A DNA stretch of 64,000 nucleotides from Methanofollis ethanolicus (GCF_001571385.1 NZ_BCNW01000001.1:2046001-2110000), one strand, 5' to 3'; shown: positions 25,460 through 35,683, counted from the first letter of the stretch. Numbers and translations are program-made. Notes: generated by a model from the sequence alone, not told the origin.

Positions 25460-26623
25460 ATGATAAGTATTAATAATAGTATTATTGTGGCGGCATTCTT
25501 TGTCGCCATGATCGCCGTGGCCGGATGCACGGGAAGTTCATCAACCGTCCAGGAGACTCCTGCGGTCACCCCCGCGCCGTCCGCCGAGAACGCCCTCACC
25601 GACGGCTTCGGCCGCACCGTCACCGTCCCGTCTCCGCCCGAGAGCGTCGTCTGTTCCGGGTCGGGATGTCTCCGCTACCTCGTGTACCTGCAGAGTCAGG
25701 ACCTGACCATCGGTGTCGACAGCATCGAGAAGAAAGATCAGGAGATCGAAGGGCGCCCCTATGCCCTTGCCTATGGGTCGCAGTTCAAGGGTCTCCCCCT
25801 GATCGGCGAGTTCAGGGGCAAGGACGACCCGGAGAAGATCCTTGCGATCTCCCCGCAACTCGTCTTCAAGACCGGTTCAACCGGCACGGCGTACGGGACG
25901 AGCGCCGCCGAGGCCGACAAACTACAGGAGAAGACGGGCATCCCGGTCGTGGCGTTCCCGTACGGCTCCCTGCGGAACGACGCCGAGAAGGCCGAGATGT
26001 ACGGCGGTCTCCGGACTATGGGCCAGGTAATCGGGAAGCAGGACCGTGCCGAAGAGGTGATCACCTATATCGATGCAACGATCGCCGACCTTGAGCGCCG
26101 GACAGGCGACATCCCTGAAGCCGAACAGAAGACCGTCTATATCGGCGGGGTCTCGTCGGCAGGCGCCCACGGCATCATCTCCACCGAACCGGCCTACCCG
26201 CCGTTCCTCTGGGTGCACGCAAAGAACGTCGCCTCGGGCATGGGCACGGCCCACGTCGATGTGGCGAAAGAGGCACTCGTCGACTGGGACCCCGAGTATA
26301 TCTTCGTCGACGTCGGCACCATCCAGATGGACAGTGACGGGGCGATTGGTGAGTTGAAGACCGACGCCTCACTGCAGGGCCTCTCCGCATCGAAGGGCGG
26401 TAAAGTCTACGGCGTCCTCCCGTACAACTTCTACAACACGAACTACGAGACCGTGCTTGCCGACGCGTACTTCATCGGCAAGACGTTGTATCCCGACCGT
26501 TTCGCCGACGTCGATCCGGTCCAGAAGGCGGACGAGATCTACACCTTCTTCATCGGCAAATCGAACTTTGGCGACCTGAACGGCCAGTACAGGGACCTCG
26601 GCTTCGCGCAGATTTCGGTGTGA
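25460..26623 (+). CDS. ABC transporter substrate-binding lipoprotein (FepB/BtuF-like)
   Basis: 387 residues. A signal peptide ends in a lipobox (AVAGC), so the protein is lipid-anchored outside the membrane. The TDGFGRTVTVPSPPESVVC start and two-lobed layout match periplasmic-type binding proteins for iron-siderophores, cobalamin or related chelates. ISPQLVFKTG and the long interlobe helix support this. It is the first gene of a three-gene importer. The ligand is not determinable from sequence. Confidence 0.88.
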   Translation: MISINNSIIVAAFFVAMIAVAGCTGSSSTVQETPAVTPAPSAENALTDGFGRTVTVPSPPESVVCSGSGCLRYLVYLQSQDLTIGVDSIEKKDQEIEGRPYALAYGSQFKGLPLIGEFRGKDDPEKILAISPQLVFKTGSTGTAYGTSAAEADKLQEKTGIPVVAFPYGSLRNDAEKAEMYGGLRTMGQVIGKQDRAEEVITYIDATIADLERRTGDIPEAEQKTVYIGGVSSAGAHGIISTEPAYPPFLWVHAKNVASGMGTAHVDVAKEALVDWDPEYIFVDVGTIQMDSDGAIGELKTDASLQGLSASKGGKVYGVLPYNFYNTNYETVLADAYFIGKTLYPDRFADVDPVQKADEIYTFFIGKSNFGDLNGQYRDLGFAQISV

Positions 26624-26666
26624 TCCATGACCCGGGGCACGAGATCGCAAAGGAGGATGTAGAGAC

Positions 26667-27782
26667 GTGCACTTTGCAGACGGGACCATCCCCATGGATT
26701 ACATGGGGTACGTGCGGCGCAAGTACCTCTGGATTCTGGGGGGTATTGCCCTCCTTTTTCTCCTCCTGATCCTATCCATCTCTGTCGGTGCGGTCAGCAT
26801 CCCCCCGTACGACGTCTTTCTCTCCCTCGTGAACGGCATCATCGACCGGATCAATGCACTGCTTCACCCCGGCGTATCCACGGGCGTGCCCGGCAACTGG
26901 GACCTGATCATCTGGAACATCCGCCTCCCGCAGGCACTCGCCGCGATCGTCGCCGGTGCCGGCCTCTCAGTGGCAGGGGTCGCGATGCAGTCGATCCTCA
27001 GGAACCCGCTCGGTTCGCCGATCACCCTCGGCATCACGCATGCCGGCGCCTTCGGGGCGGCCTTCTCGGTCATCGTCCTCGGCACCGGGCAGATGCAGTC
27101 GACGGTCGCCAGTGCCGTCACCCTCAACAACCCCTACCTGACGACGATAGTGGCATTCGCGTTCTGCCTCCTTGCCACCATCGTGATCCTCCTCATCTCC
27201 CGGATACGCGGGGCGTCTCCCGAGGTGATGATCCTCACCGGCGTCGCCCTCTCCTCCCTCTTCACGGCCGGGACGATGTTCCTCCAGTACTTCGCCGACG
27301 ACACACAGCTCGCCGCCGTCGTCTTCTGGACCTTCGGCGACGTCGGCCGGATCACCTGGCAGGAACTCTGGGTCATGGCCTTCGTCGTCGTGGCAGCCTG
27401 CGTCTTCTTTATCGCGAACCGCTGGAACTACAACTCCATCGATGCCGGCGACGAGACCGCACGAGGGCTCGGCGTCAATGTCGAGAGGGTGCGGAATGTC
27501 GGAATGGTCGTCGCGACGCTCGTCTCCGCTGTGATCGTCTCGTTCCTCGGGGTGATCGGCTTTGTGGGGCTGGTCTGCCCGCACATGGTCAGAAGGATCA
27601 TCGGCGACGACCAGCGTTACCTGATCCCGGGGTCGTGCGTGATGGGCGGCATCCTCCTCCTCGCCTCCGACACCGTCGCCAGACTTATCATAGCGCCGTA
27701 TGTCCTTCCTGTTGCCGTCCTGACGGCGTTCATGGGTGCGCCGGTCTTCATCTATCTGCTCCTGCGGGGGTATCGGCGATGA
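26667..27782 (+). CDS. FecCD-type ABC transporter permease
   Basis: 371 residues, about ten membrane helices. LPQALAAIVAGAGLSVAGVAMQSILRNPLGSPITLGITHAGAFGAA and FVGLVCPHMVRRIIGDDQRYLIPGS are signature segments of BtuC/FecCD permeases. The GTG at 26667 follows GGAGG by ten bases and is used as start; ATG 26694 is an alternative. Its stop overlaps the ATPase start as ATGA. It forms the homodimeric channel of the importer. Confidence 0.92.
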   Translation: MHFADGTIPMDYMGYVRRKYLWILGGIALLFLLLILSISVGAVSIPPYDVFLSLVNGIIDRINALLHPGVSTGVPGNWDLIIWNIRLPQALAAIVAGAGLSVAGVAMQSILRNPLGSPITLGITHAGAFGAAFSVIVLGTGQMQSTVASAVTLNNPYLTTIVAFAFCLLATIVILLISRIRGASPEVMILTGVALSSLFTAGTMFLQYFADDTQLAAVVFWTFGDVGRITWQELWVMAFVVVAACVFFIANRWNYNSIDAGDETARGLGVNVERVRNVGMVVATLVSAVIVSFLGVIGFVGLVCPHMVRRIIGDDQRYLIPGSCVMGGILLLASDTVARLIIAPYVLPVAVLTAFMGAPVFIYLLLRGYRR

Positions 27783-28597
27783 TCCTCTCGGTCGAAGAAC
27801 TCTGTTTCCTCTACAAGAACCGGGAGGTGCTCAGCACGATCGCCTTCTCGATCGATGCCGGCGAGGTCGTTGCGATCCTCGGTCCGAACGGTGTCGGGAA
27901 GACAACCCTCCTGAAGTGTCTCAACCGTATCCTCCGCCCGAAAGGGGGCGTCGTCAACCTCGACGGCGAAGACCTCTGCCGCCTCGACCAGATGGATATC
28001 GCCAGAAGAGTAGGGTATGTCCCCCAGAGAGTGGAGACCGGGCGGTTGACCGCGTTCGACGCGGTCCTCCTCGGCCGGCGCCCTCATATCGGGTGGGACG
28101 TCACCGAGCATGACCTCAGGATCGTCGATGCCATCTTCCACCGCCTCTCGATGGACCGCCTCCGCCTCTCCTATATCGACGAGATGAGCGGCGGCGAACT
28201 CCAGAAGATCGCGATCGCGCGGGCCCTCGTGCAGGAACCGAAGATCCTCCTCCTCGACGAACCGACGAGCAGTCTGGACCTCAAGAACCAGGTGGAGATC
28301 CTCTCCATCATCGTGCAGGTCGTCCGCCAGCACGACATTGCGGCGGTGATGACGATGCACGACCTCAACCAGGCGCTCAGGTACGCGGACCGCTTTATCT
28401 TCCTGAAAGACGGGCGGATCTACGTCCACGGCGACCGCGAAGTCGTCACGGCCGACGTGATCGAGGAGGTCTACGGGCTGCCCGTGATCATCGGCGAGAT
28501 CGCCGGCGTCCAGTGCGTCATCCCTGACGGAGGAGCGGATGTCCCGGAGATACACGTCCCGGTTATGAAACAGGAGAAAAGTCGGGCAGAGATATGA
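27779..28597 (+). CDS. ABC transporter ATP-binding protein (FecE/BtuD-like)
   Basis: 272 residues. Walker A GPNGVGKTTL, Q-loop VPQRVE, signature MSGGELQKIAIARAL, Walker B ILLLDEPTSSLDL and the switch histidine in TMHDLNQAL are all present. It powers the importer formed with the preceding permease and binding protein. The true start ATG 27779 overlaps the permease stop; upstream sequence in this frame is not coding. The C-terminal 50 residues (after VYGLPVIIGEI) are typical for this group. Confidence 0.94.
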   Translation: MILSVEELCFLYKNREVLSTIAFSIDAGEVVAILGPNGVGKTTLLKCLNRILRPKGGVVNLDGEDLCRLDQMDIARRVGYVPQRVETGRLTAFDAVLLGRRPHIGWDVTEHDLRIVDAIFHRLSMDRLRLSYIDEMSGGELQKIAIARALVQEPKILLLDEPTSSLDLKNQVEILSIIVQVVRQHDIAAVMTMHDLNQALRYADRFIFLKDGRIYVHGDREVVTADVIEEVYGLPVIIGEIAGVQCVIPDGGADVPEIHVPVMKQEKSRAEI

Positions 28598-28620
28598 AGA
28601 GGGGAACAAAGGTCCCTTCT

Positions 28621-28983
28621 TCAGGCTTTTTCAATGGATATCACCTTCACCGGCGTCCCCCACTGCTGGATGGTGACGACATCCACTTTCTCGACGGTGA
28701 ACGTCACGGAAAGGTTGTCCTGCTCGAACGCGGGGTCGAGGTCCATGGGCAGGTACCGCATGCCGTCGTCGGCGACGATCCCGTAGAAACCGCCTTCGAG
28801 GTCAATGTAGGTCACGGTGCCGGTGCCGGTGATCGCGGCGGTCGGCGTTTCATTCATCGTTCTGTCGGGTGTCTCATTCAACTCTTTATTGCTGTCTGTG
28901 CCGGTGCACCCTCCGATGAGCACCGCACCGCAGAGGAGTGCGATGAGTACCAGGGCGGTCATCCATGGTCTGCCACGCATCAT
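28621..28983 (-). CDS. short secreted lipoprotein of unknown function
   Basis: About 120 residues. A hydrophobic signal segment ends in the lipobox LIGGC, followed by a Thr/Asn-rich linker and a domain of about 75 residues predicted to be beta-rich (GTVTYIDLEGGFYGIVADDG). This could be an OB-like barrel, as in other short methanogen surface lipoproteins. Start 28983 is preferred because GGTGAT lies just upstream; several in-frame ATGs up to 29016 are possible. It converges with the ABC ATPase gene. Confidence 0.6.
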   Translation of the reverse strand: MMRGRPWMTALVLIALLCGAVLIGGCTGTDSNKELNETPDRTMNETPTAAITGTGTVTYIDLEGGFYGIVADDGMRYLPMDLDPAFEQDNLSVTFTVEKVDVVTIQQWGTPVKVISIEKA

Positions 28984-29231
28984 TTCCATCACCATGTGGT
29001 TGCCCTGGTGGGACATAGTGCTTTTTAAGACTGCGAATATTTTCGTAGTCTCATTACGGGATGAGCAGATCCCGGAACTCCGGGACGTTCTCTTCCTCAC
29101 TCAGAGATCGGACCGAAGCAGATCCACCGATCCAGCAGATTTCTCCAGAAACGACGGGCGGAACAATCCCGGTGAAGAAAGCATATATCATACCATACCA
29201 AAGACTTTCTGTACAATTCTGGTGAAATTCG

Positions 29232-29543
29232 ATGATCATTACGACCAATGAATCCATCCCCGGCCACGAATTCGAAGTGCTCGGTCTCGTCGTGGGCAAC
29301 ACTGTACAGGCAAAGAATATCGGGCGCGACATCCTGAGCGGTTTGAAGGGCATGGTCGGTGGGGAGATCACGGCCTACACCGAGATGCTCTCCGAGGCAC
29401 GGAAGATCGCACTGGAGAGGATGCAGAAAGAGGCCGAAAAGCTCGGTGCCGACGCCGTCATCGCCCTCAGGTTCTCGACCGCGGAGACAATGCCCGGCGC
29501 CGCCGAACTTATGGCCTATGGGACTGCAGTCAAACTGCGGTAA
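29232..29543 (+). CDS. YbjQ family (UPF0145) protein
   Basis: 103 residues matching the YbjQ/UPF0145 family: ITTNESIPGHEFEVLGLVVGNTV at the start, then the ARKIALERMQKEAEKLGADAVIALRF helix-strand and a C-terminal AYGTAVKL strand. Members form pentameric rings of unknown function. It is transcribed alone between a lipoprotein and the rhodanese gene. Confidence 0.85.
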   Translation: MIITTNESIPGHEFEVLGLVVGNTVQAKNIGRDILSGLKGMVGGEITAYTEMLSEARKIALERMQKEAEKLGADAVIALRFSTAETMPGAAELMAYGTAVKLR

Positions 29544-29581
29544 ACCCCTCCCTTTTTTCTGCACCCCCTGCACCGGGCAGG

Positions 29582-29589
29582 TTTATATA
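29582..29589 (+). promoter_or_regulatory. TATA box of the MBL-rhodanese gene
   Basis: TTTATATA lies 31-38 bases upstream of ATG 29620, which puts the predicted transcript start about 10 bases before the start codon. Confidence 0.55.
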
Positions 29590-29619
29590 GAGAGATCGAT
29601 ACCCCCTCATCGAGGGAAC

Positions 29620-30993
29620 ATGATCATCGAAAGAATCGTCTCGGATGGACTGGCGCACAACTCCTATCTGATCGGGGCAGGGGGCGAGGCGGCCGTCATC
29701 GACCCGCGGCGCGACACCGGCGTCTACCTGGACCTCGCCGAACAGCACGGCCTTGCGATCACGCACATCTTCGAGACTCACAGAAACGAGGACTACTGTG
29801 TCGGGTCTCTCGAACTGGCAGAGAAGACCGGGGCGCAGGTCCTGCACGGTGCGCAGATGGACTTCACATACGGCGTCCCCGTCCGTGACGGCGACGAGTT
29901 CTCCGTCGGCCCTCTCCGCCTCCGCGTCCTGGAGACGCCCGGCCACACGGACGAGAGCATATCGCTCGTGCTGACCGACACGAGGGTCTCCCGCGACCCC
30001 TTCCTCGTTTTCACCGGCGACGCCCTCTTTGCCGGCGACGTCGGCAGGACCGACTTTTTCCCTGACCGCCTGGGCGAGATGGCCGGGAAACTCCACGACT
30101 CTCTCTGGAAAAAGATCCTTCCCCTTGGCGACGGCGTCATCGTCTGCCCGGCCCATGGGGCGGGGTCTGTATGCGGCGGAGGGATAGCCGACAGGCCCCT
30201 CACGACGATCGGGTACGAAAAGAGGACGAACCCCGCCCTCGATATGGACCGGGACACCTTCATCCGCTTCAAGGTTGCAGAGCGCCACTATTATCCGCCG
30301 TACTTTGCCGTGATGGAACGGTACAACCGGGCAGGCCCTCCCCCGATTCCTGCCAGGACGCCCCGCCCCTTCTCGCCCGACGAGGTCGCCGGTGCGGCCG
30401 CGAAGGGCGCCCTGGTCGTCGACATCAGGGGACCATCGGCCTTTGCAGCCGGCCACATCCCGGGCAGCCTGAGCATCTGGCAGAGGGGCATCTCCTCCTT
30501 CCTTGGCTACTATGCCGACTACACGCACCCGATCATCTTTGTCGACGAGTTCGACTGCGGCGTCACGGATGCGGTGGTGCAGGCCCGGCGTATTGGCTAT
30601 GACCTGATCTCTGGATATTGTGCCGGCGGGATGACGGCATGGGCGAGGAGCGGCCGACTCATCGGGAGGTGCGGCACCTGCACCGTCCATGAGGTCGATG
30701 CAACTCGGTACATCCTCGACGTCAGGGATATCGACGTCAGAAAGAAGACCGGCCATATCCCGGGATCGGCCCACATCTATGCCGGCCAGATCGAGGGACA
30801 CATCGACGAGGTGCCGCGGGATCGGGACGTCTATGTCATCTGCGACAGCGGTTTCAAGGCAAGCCTCGCCGTTTCCATCCTGCTCAGACACGGCTACACG
30901 CGGCTGACAACCGTTCTCGGCGGGATGACGGCATGGATGAATGCCGGCCTGCCGCTGGAAAAAGAGGTGGCCCCCCTTATGGGGGCAGCATAA
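29620..30993 (+). CDS. metallo-beta-lactamase-fold protein with two rhodanese domains
   Basis: 457 residues: an MBL domain (about 1-245) related to persulfide dioxygenases (ETHE1-like), then two rhodanese domains (about 255-350 and 360-450). The second rhodanese has an active-site-like CDSGFKAS; the first has only one Cys (FDCGVT) in the equivalent loop. In the MBL domain the usual THxHxDH motif reads THRNEDY (H54, N56, D58, Y59), while PGHTD (H109), GDALFAGD (D134) and PAHGAG are kept. A role in sulfane sulfur handling is inferred from the family. Confidence 0.82.
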   Translation: MIIERIVSDGLAHNSYLIGAGGEAAVIDPRRDTGVYLDLAEQHGLAITHIFETHRNEDYCVGSLELAEKTGAQVLHGAQMDFTYGVPVRDGDEFSVGPLRLRVLETPGHTDESISLVLTDTRVSRDPFLVFTGDALFAGDVGRTDFFPDRLGEMAGKLHDSLWKKILPLGDGVIVCPAHGAGSVCGGGIADRPLTTIGYEKRTNPALDMDRDTFIRFKVAERHYYPPYFAVMERYNRAGPPPIPARTPRPFSPDEVAGAAAKGALVVDIRGPSAFAAGHIPGSLSIWQRGISSFLGYYADYTHPIIFVDEFDCGVTDAVVQARRIGYDLISGYCAGGMTAWARSGRLIGRCGTCTVHEVDATRYILDVRDIDVRKKTGHIPGSAHIYAGQIEGHIDEVPRDRDVYVICDSGFKASLAVSILLRHGYTRLTTVLGGMTAWMNAGLPLEKEVAPLMGAA

Positions 30994-31621
30994 CGGTGTC
31001 GATGACATGGATGACACCGTTTTTCGCCTGGATGTCGGCGGTCACGACGGTGGCGCCGTCCACTTTCACCCCCCCGTCTGTGGAGACGGTGAGGTTTGCG
31101 CCTGACAGGGTCGTCAGGTTATCGGTTCCGGCGAGATCGGCGGCGGTGTAGGTGCCCGGCACCACGTGGTAGGTCAGCACCCGGGTGAGTTCAGTCTCGT
31201 TCGAGAACACGGCGTCGAGCGTCCCTGCCGGGATTCCGGCGAAGGCCTCGTCAGGCGGAGCGAATACGGTGAACGGTCCGTCCTCCTTCAGGGTTTCGGT
31301 AAGGCCTGCGGTTTCGATCGCCGTCAGCAGCGTGGTAAATGTCCCTGCTTCTGTCGCCGTTTCGATGATGTCCTTCTCCGCGGCCGATCCGGTCGTATTG
31401 ACGGCCGCCGTCTCCGTTGTCGCCGCAGTCGTTTCTGTTGCTGTGGTTTCCGTTGCCGTTATCGTTTCATTCCCCATAACAGGGACTGTCGTTTCCGTTG
31501 TCGGTACAGTCGTCAGCGGCGTCGGCGTCGGCGTGACTCCCGGCTGCTGTCCGGTACATCCGCAGATCATGACGGCAACGACGAGCACGACACATGCTAT
31601 CCCCCCATAGATCGTGTTCAC
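30977..31621 (-). CDS. fasciclin-domain lipoprotein
   Basis: 214 residues. A signal segment and lipobox (MICGC) lead to a Thr/Pro/Glu-rich linker of about 60 residues, then one FAS1 domain: TFTTLLTAIETAGL, GPFTVFAPPDEAFA, YHVVPGTY and the final VIHVIDTVMLP. FAS1 domains mediate adhesion at the cell surface. The start is GTG 31621 because GGAGGAGGGG precedes it at suitable spacing. It overlaps the rhodanese gene tail-to-tail by 17 bases. A second FAS1 protein lies at 53242. Confidence 0.85.
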   Translation of the reverse strand: MNTIYGGIACVVLVVAVMICGCTGQQPGVTPTPTPLTTVPTTETTVPVMGNETITATETTATETTAATTETAAVNTTGSAAEKDIIETATEAGTFTTLLTAIETAGLTETLKEDGPFTVFAPPDEAFAGIPAGTLDAVFSNETELTRVLTYHVVPGTYTAADLAGTDNLTTLSGANLTVSTDGGVKVDGATVVTADIQAKNGVIHVIDTVMLPP

Positions 31622-31640
31622 ATTCTTCCCCTCCTCCGGG

Positions 31641-33779
31641 TCAACGCATACCCTGGGCATATGCCATATAATATTTTCCCGCGTGACTGTCCACGCTGAG
31701 CAGTTCTTTCAGGGCAGCGGCGTCCTGCACCGGTTGTTCACAGAGCCGCTCCCGGCAGAGATACGCGGTCGTGCCTCCCCTGATAGGTGTGAGACGGGCA
31801 GTATGAGGGGCGATAACGGCAAGCACGCCGGCGTTCTCATCGTCCCTGAGGACGAGGGTGAGGTTCGGGATGTAGAATCCGCGCACGACGTCGAGCATCG
31901 CCCCTGTCACCATATCCTCTCGTTCTCCGGCGATGACGACCTCGTAGGAAGGCGTGACCGCAGAGAGAAGCGCCGCCAGGTACCCTATCGACGCGGACGT
32001 GTTTTTTGCGGCTCTGCCCGAGAACGCGCTGAAGCCTTCGGCCACGGCCTCTTCGTACCTGCTCTCCCCGGTCATCCGCGAGAGGACAAGGAGGTTCAGG
32101 AGCGCCACCGCGTTGCCCGACGGCATCGCCCCGTCGTACGCGTCTTTCTGCCTGAAGAGGAGTTCCTCGCCGCTTTCATGTGCGAAGAAAAATCCTCCCC
32201 CTGCGGTGTCGGCGAACCCGGCGATCATCCTGTCGGCGACTTCGCAGGCCTCCTTCAGGACTGTGGAGTCGGATGTCGTCTGGTAGACCTCGTTCAGGGC
32301 CCAGAGCAGGAAGGCGTGATCGTCGAGCATGGCAGGAATGGCCGTCTCGCCGCCGCTGTAACTGTGGAAGAGTCGCCCGTCCGCGTCGCGGAGGTGCGCC
32401 CGGAGAAATGCCAGGGCACGCAGGGCGGCGCCGGTGTACCTCTCCTCTCCAAAGACCCTCCCGGCCCGGACAAGGGCGGCGACCATCAGGGCATTCCAGT
32501 CGAGGAGGATCTTTTCGTCCCTGTGCGGCCGTATCCGCCCGGCCCGCGCCGATAAAAGTTCCTTTCGCACCTTTTCAAGTCGCCCGGCACACTCCTCCTC
32601 CGTGATGCCGGCGTGCCGCGCGATCTCTGCGGTCGTCCCTGCCCTGTGCGGGACATTCATCCCGACCTGCGGCACCCGGGCCGGAGCTCTCTCACCGAGA
32701 GCATAGGCCGCGGCAAAGAGGTCGCCGTCGTCCGACCCTGCAACCTCGCGCACCTCAGGTGCCGTCCAGAGATAGAACCTCCCCTCGGCACCCTCGCTCT
32801 CTGCGTCCTCGGCCGTATAGAATGCACCGTCGGGCGCGGCAAGGTCGCGGAGCACATAGGTGATGACCTCGTCTGCCGTCCGCCGGCACGCCGGGTTGCG
32901 CGTCGCCTCGAAGGCCTCCGTGCAGGCAAGGACCAGCATCGCCTGGTCGTAGAGCATCTTCTCGAAATGCGGGAGCGCCCATGCATCGTCGGTGGCATAG
33001 CGGTGGACACCGAAACCGATCTGGTCGAAGACACCCCCCCTGCGGACCTCAGTCAGGGTCTTTACCGCCGTTTCAAGGGCCATCTTCTCCCCTGTCGCCT
33101 GCCAGTACCTGATGAGGAAGATGAGGACATGAGGGGAGGGAAACTTCGGGGCATGGCCAAAACCGCCGTGGTCCCGGTCGTACTCCCGCTCCAGGTTCCT
33201 GAAGGCGCGGTGGACGAGTGCCATGCCGGGTTTTTCCCCGCCGGAACTCTCCTGCAGCGCGGTCTTCAGGGCGACGGCGACCTCTTCGGCAGAAGACCTG
33301 ACCTCCTCCCTCCGTTCTGTCCAGAGGTCCCTGACCTTCGGGACGAGGTCGAGCATCCCGGTCATGTCGAAGCGTGACATCTTCGGGATATAGGTTGCCG
33401 CAAAGAAGGGGAGTTTTTCGGGGGTCATGATGATGGAGAGGGGCCAGCCCCCCTGTCCGGTGAGGGCGAGGCATGCCTGCATGTACACGGCGTCGATGTC
33501 TGGTCTCTCCTCCCTGTCCACCTTGATGGAGACGAAGGTCTCGTTCATCAGTCTGGCGACCTCGGGGTCTTCGAAGGACTCACGGGCCATCACATGGCAC
33601 CAGTGACAGGTGGAATAGCCTATCGAGAGAAATATCGGTTTATTCTCCTGCTTCGCCCTCTCGAACGCCTCCTCTCCCCAGGGATACCAGTCCACCGGGT
33701 TGTAGGCGTGCTGCAGCAGGTACGGACTTTTCTCCCGGACCAGTCTGTTTGCTTTCAGGTGCGCTCTCTCCTCGGCCAT
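31641..33779 (-). CDS. DUF255 thioredoxin-domain protein (YyaL/SPATA20-like)
   Basis: 712 residues. The N-terminal 130 residues are a thioredoxin-like DUF255 domain with [22 protein letters not shown] and the redox site CHWC ([16 protein letters not shown]). The rest is an alpha/alpha toroid similar to glycoside hydrolase barrels (HYxxDxxW-type repeats, for example [14 protein letters not shown]). The family is widespread but its reaction is not known. No signal peptide, so cytoplasmic. Single gene. Confidence 0.9.
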   Translation of the reverse strand: MAEERAHLKANRLVREKSPYLLQHAYNPVDWYPWGEEAFERAKQENKPIFLSIGYSTCHWCHVMARESFEDPEVARLMNETFVSIKVDREERPDIDAVYMQACLALTGQGGWPLSIIMTPEKLPFFAATYIPKMSRFDMTGMLDLVPKVRDLWTERREEVRSSAEEVAVALKTALQESSGGEKPGMALVHRAFRNLEREYDRDHGGFGHAPKFPSPHVLIFLIRYWQATGEKMALETAVKTLTEVRRGGVFDQIGFGVHRYATDDAWALPHFEKMLYDQAMLVLACTEAFEATRNPACRRTADEVITYVLRDLAAPDGAFYTAEDAESEGAEGRFYLWTAPEVREVAGSDDGDLFAAAYALGERAPARVPQVGMNVPHRAGTTAEIARHAGITEEECAGRLEKVRKELLSARAGRIRPHRDEKILLDWNALMVAALVRAGRVFGEERYTGAALRALAFLRAHLRDADGRLFHSYSGGETAIPAMLDDHAFLLWALNEVYQTTSDSTVLKEACEVADRMIAGFADTAGGGFFFAHESGEELLFRQKDAYDGAMPSGNAVALLNLLVLSRMTGESRYEEAVAEGFSAFSGRAAKNTSASIGYLAALLSAVTPSYEVVIAGEREDMVTGAMLDVVRGFYIPNLTLVLRDDENAGVLAVIAPHTARLTPIRGGTTAYLCRERLCEQPVQDAAALKELLSVDSHAGKYYMAYAQGMR

Positions 33780-33886
33780 GGGACATCACCCCTTCAGCGG
33801 CATCACCCTTTATATCACTTTCCGGTGAGTGTGCGACAGGGTTAATCCCGATCTTGGAGAAAACTGAGAGAGGAGATACGGATCCT

Positions 33887-35200
33887 ATGACAGAAAATGT
33901 GTTGGAACGCTATTTCAGGCTCAAAGAGCATGGAACAACTGTACGCCAGGAGGTCGTCGGCGGCCTCGTCACCTTCATGACGATGGCGTACATCATCGTG
34001 GTGAACCCGGCCATTCTCGAAGCCGCCGGCATGCCCTTCGGCCCTGCGATGGTCGCCACGATCCTCTCGGCCATCTTCGGCACCGCGATCATGGGCATCT
34101 ATGCGAACCGTCCCTTTGCGATCGCCCCCTATATGGGCGAGAACGCCTTTGTCGCTTACACCGTCGTCGGCGTCCTCGGTTACTCCTGGCAGACCGCCCT
34201 CGGCGCCGTCTTCATCTCGGGCGTGCTCCTGACCCTGCTCACCCTGACGAAGTGGCGGTCGGTCATGACCGAAGCCGTCCCCAATAACCTCAAGATCAGT
34301 TTTGCCGTCGGCATCGGCTTTTTCATCACCTTCATCGGCCTCGTGAACTCCGGGATCGTCGTCCTCGGCACCGAGGATGCGCCCGTCCATGTCGGTGCGC
34401 TCAACACCGCGCCCGTCGCCCTTGCGGTCTTCGGCGTCCTCCTGATCGCCATCCTCATGATCCGGAAGGTAAAGGGCGCCATCCTCTTCGGCATCCTGGC
34501 AACCGCCGTCATCGCCTTCCTCACCGGCATCGCCGCGCCCCCCGAGGCCATCTACAGCATGCCGCCCGACGTCTCGGCGGTCTTCCTCCAACTCGACATC
34601 TTCGGCGCCCTGACCTGGGGATTCTTTGCGGTCATCCTCACGATGTTCACGATGGACTTCCTGGACACGATGGGGACGCTCATCGGCGCCTCGGCAAAGG
34701 CCGGTTTCCTTGACGAGAACGGGAACCTCCCGGAGATCGAGAAGCCCTTCCTTGCCGACTCACTGGCGACAGTCTTTGGCGCCGTCGCCGGCACGACCAC
34801 GACCGGCACCTTCGTCGAGTCCGCGGCCGGTATCGAGGCGGGCGGCAGGACCGGCCTGACCGCCCTTGTGGTGGCGGCCCTCTTCGGTCTCGGCCTCTTC
34901 TTCTCTCCGCTTTTCGGGGCGATCCCCGCGGCGGCGACAGGGCCGGCACTCATCATCGTCGGCCTCCTGATGATGGCGCCGATCAAGGGCCTGGACTTCC
35001 AGGACTATGCTGAGAGCATCCCGGCCTTTGCGGTCATCGTCCTGATGAGTTTCACCTACAACCTGGGGGTCGGGCTCTGTGCGGGTTTTGTCCTCTTCCC
35101 GCTCTTCAAAATCGTTCAGGGAAAAATGGAGGACGTCAAGCCCGCGGCATGGATGCTCTTCGTCCTCTGTCTGCTTTTCTTTATCTTCTACCCCTACTAA
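33887..35200 (+). CDS. NCS2 family purine/xanthine permease (AzgA-like)
   Basis: 437 residues, about 12-14 membrane segments. VVGGLVTFMTMAYIIVVNPAIL, IAPYMGENAFVAYTVV, and DFLDTMGTLIGASAKAGFLDENG are diagnostic of the AzgA/GhxP guanine-hypoxanthine-adenine permeases. GAVAGTTTTGTFVESAAGIEAGGRTGL forms the substrate-site helix. ATG 33887 is chosen with AGGAGA upstream; it starts the conserved N-terminal helix RYFRLKEHGTT. Purine salvage is the likely role. Confidence 0.92.
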   Translation: MTENVLERYFRLKEHGTTVRQEVVGGLVTFMTMAYIIVVNPAILEAAGMPFGPAMVATILSAIFGTAIMGIYANRPFAIAPYMGENAFVAYTVVGVLGYSWQTALGAVFISGVLLTLLTLTKWRSVMTEAVPNNLKISFAVGIGFFITFIGLVNSGIVVLGTEDAPVHVGALNTAPVALAVFGVLLIAILMIRKVKGAILFGILATAVIAFLTGIAAPPEAIYSMPPDVSAVFLQLDIFGALTWGFFAVILTMFTMDFLDTMGTLIGASAKAGFLDENGNLPEIEKPFLADSLATVFGAVAGTTTTGTFVESAAGIEAGGRTGLTALVVAALFGLGLFFSPLFGAIPAAATGPALIIVGLLMMAPIKGLDFQDYAESIPAFAVIVLMSFTYNLGVGLCAGFVLFPLFKIVQGKMEDVKPAAWMLFVLCLLFFIFYPY

Positions 35201-35206
35201 TTTTTT

Positions 35207-35683
35207 TCACCGGCCGTACAGGACGTAGGTCTCCCCGTACTGCGTGAGATGTCCTTTCATCGCCTCTTGAAGCGATTTTTTGTCGGCACCTGCCGGGAGG
35301 TCGAGCATGGAGTCAAGGCCGTAGACCCTGACGTCGTACCTGTGCTGTTCGCCCCGCGGTGGGCACGGGCCGTTGTACCCGATCTTCCCAAAGGAGTTCG
35401 TCCCCTGGCGGGCCTCGAACGGGAAGGAGACCTCGGCATCCTTCGGGATCGCCTCAGGGATGATCCGCACCGGTTCGATGTTCCAGATCGCCCAGTGCGT
35501 GAAGTCCCCGCCGTGCGGCGCGTCCGGGTCGTTGACGATCAGGGCAAGGGATTTTGTCTTCTCCACGTCGACCCCGCCGATGGTGATGGCGGGCGAATGG
35601 TCGAGGCCGTCGCAGGTGTAGTTGTACGGCAGTTTCAGGACGCTGATCTCGACGCTCAGTTTTCCGATCTGTTCTCCGATCAT
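35207..35683 (-). CDS. YbhB/YbcL-type PEBP (Raf kinase inhibitor-like) protein
   Basis: About 158 residues. NYTCDGLDHSPAITI, DPDAPHGGDFTHWAIWNI and the GYNGPCPPRGEQHRYDVRVYGLD segment are the ligand-pocket motifs of phosphatidylethanolamine-binding proteins. Prokaryotic members have no established function. The ATG at 35683 begins the conserved region; ATG 35704 would add seven residues. It converges with the permease gene. Confidence 0.88.
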   Translation of the reverse strand: MIGEQIGKLSVEISVLKLPYNYTCDGLDHSPAITIGGVDVEKTKSLALIVNDPDAPHGGDFTHWAIWNIEPVRIIPEAIPKDAEVSFPFEARQGTNSFGKIGYNGPCPPRGEQHRYDVRVYGLDSMLDLPAGADKKSLQEAMKGHLTQYGETYVLYGR

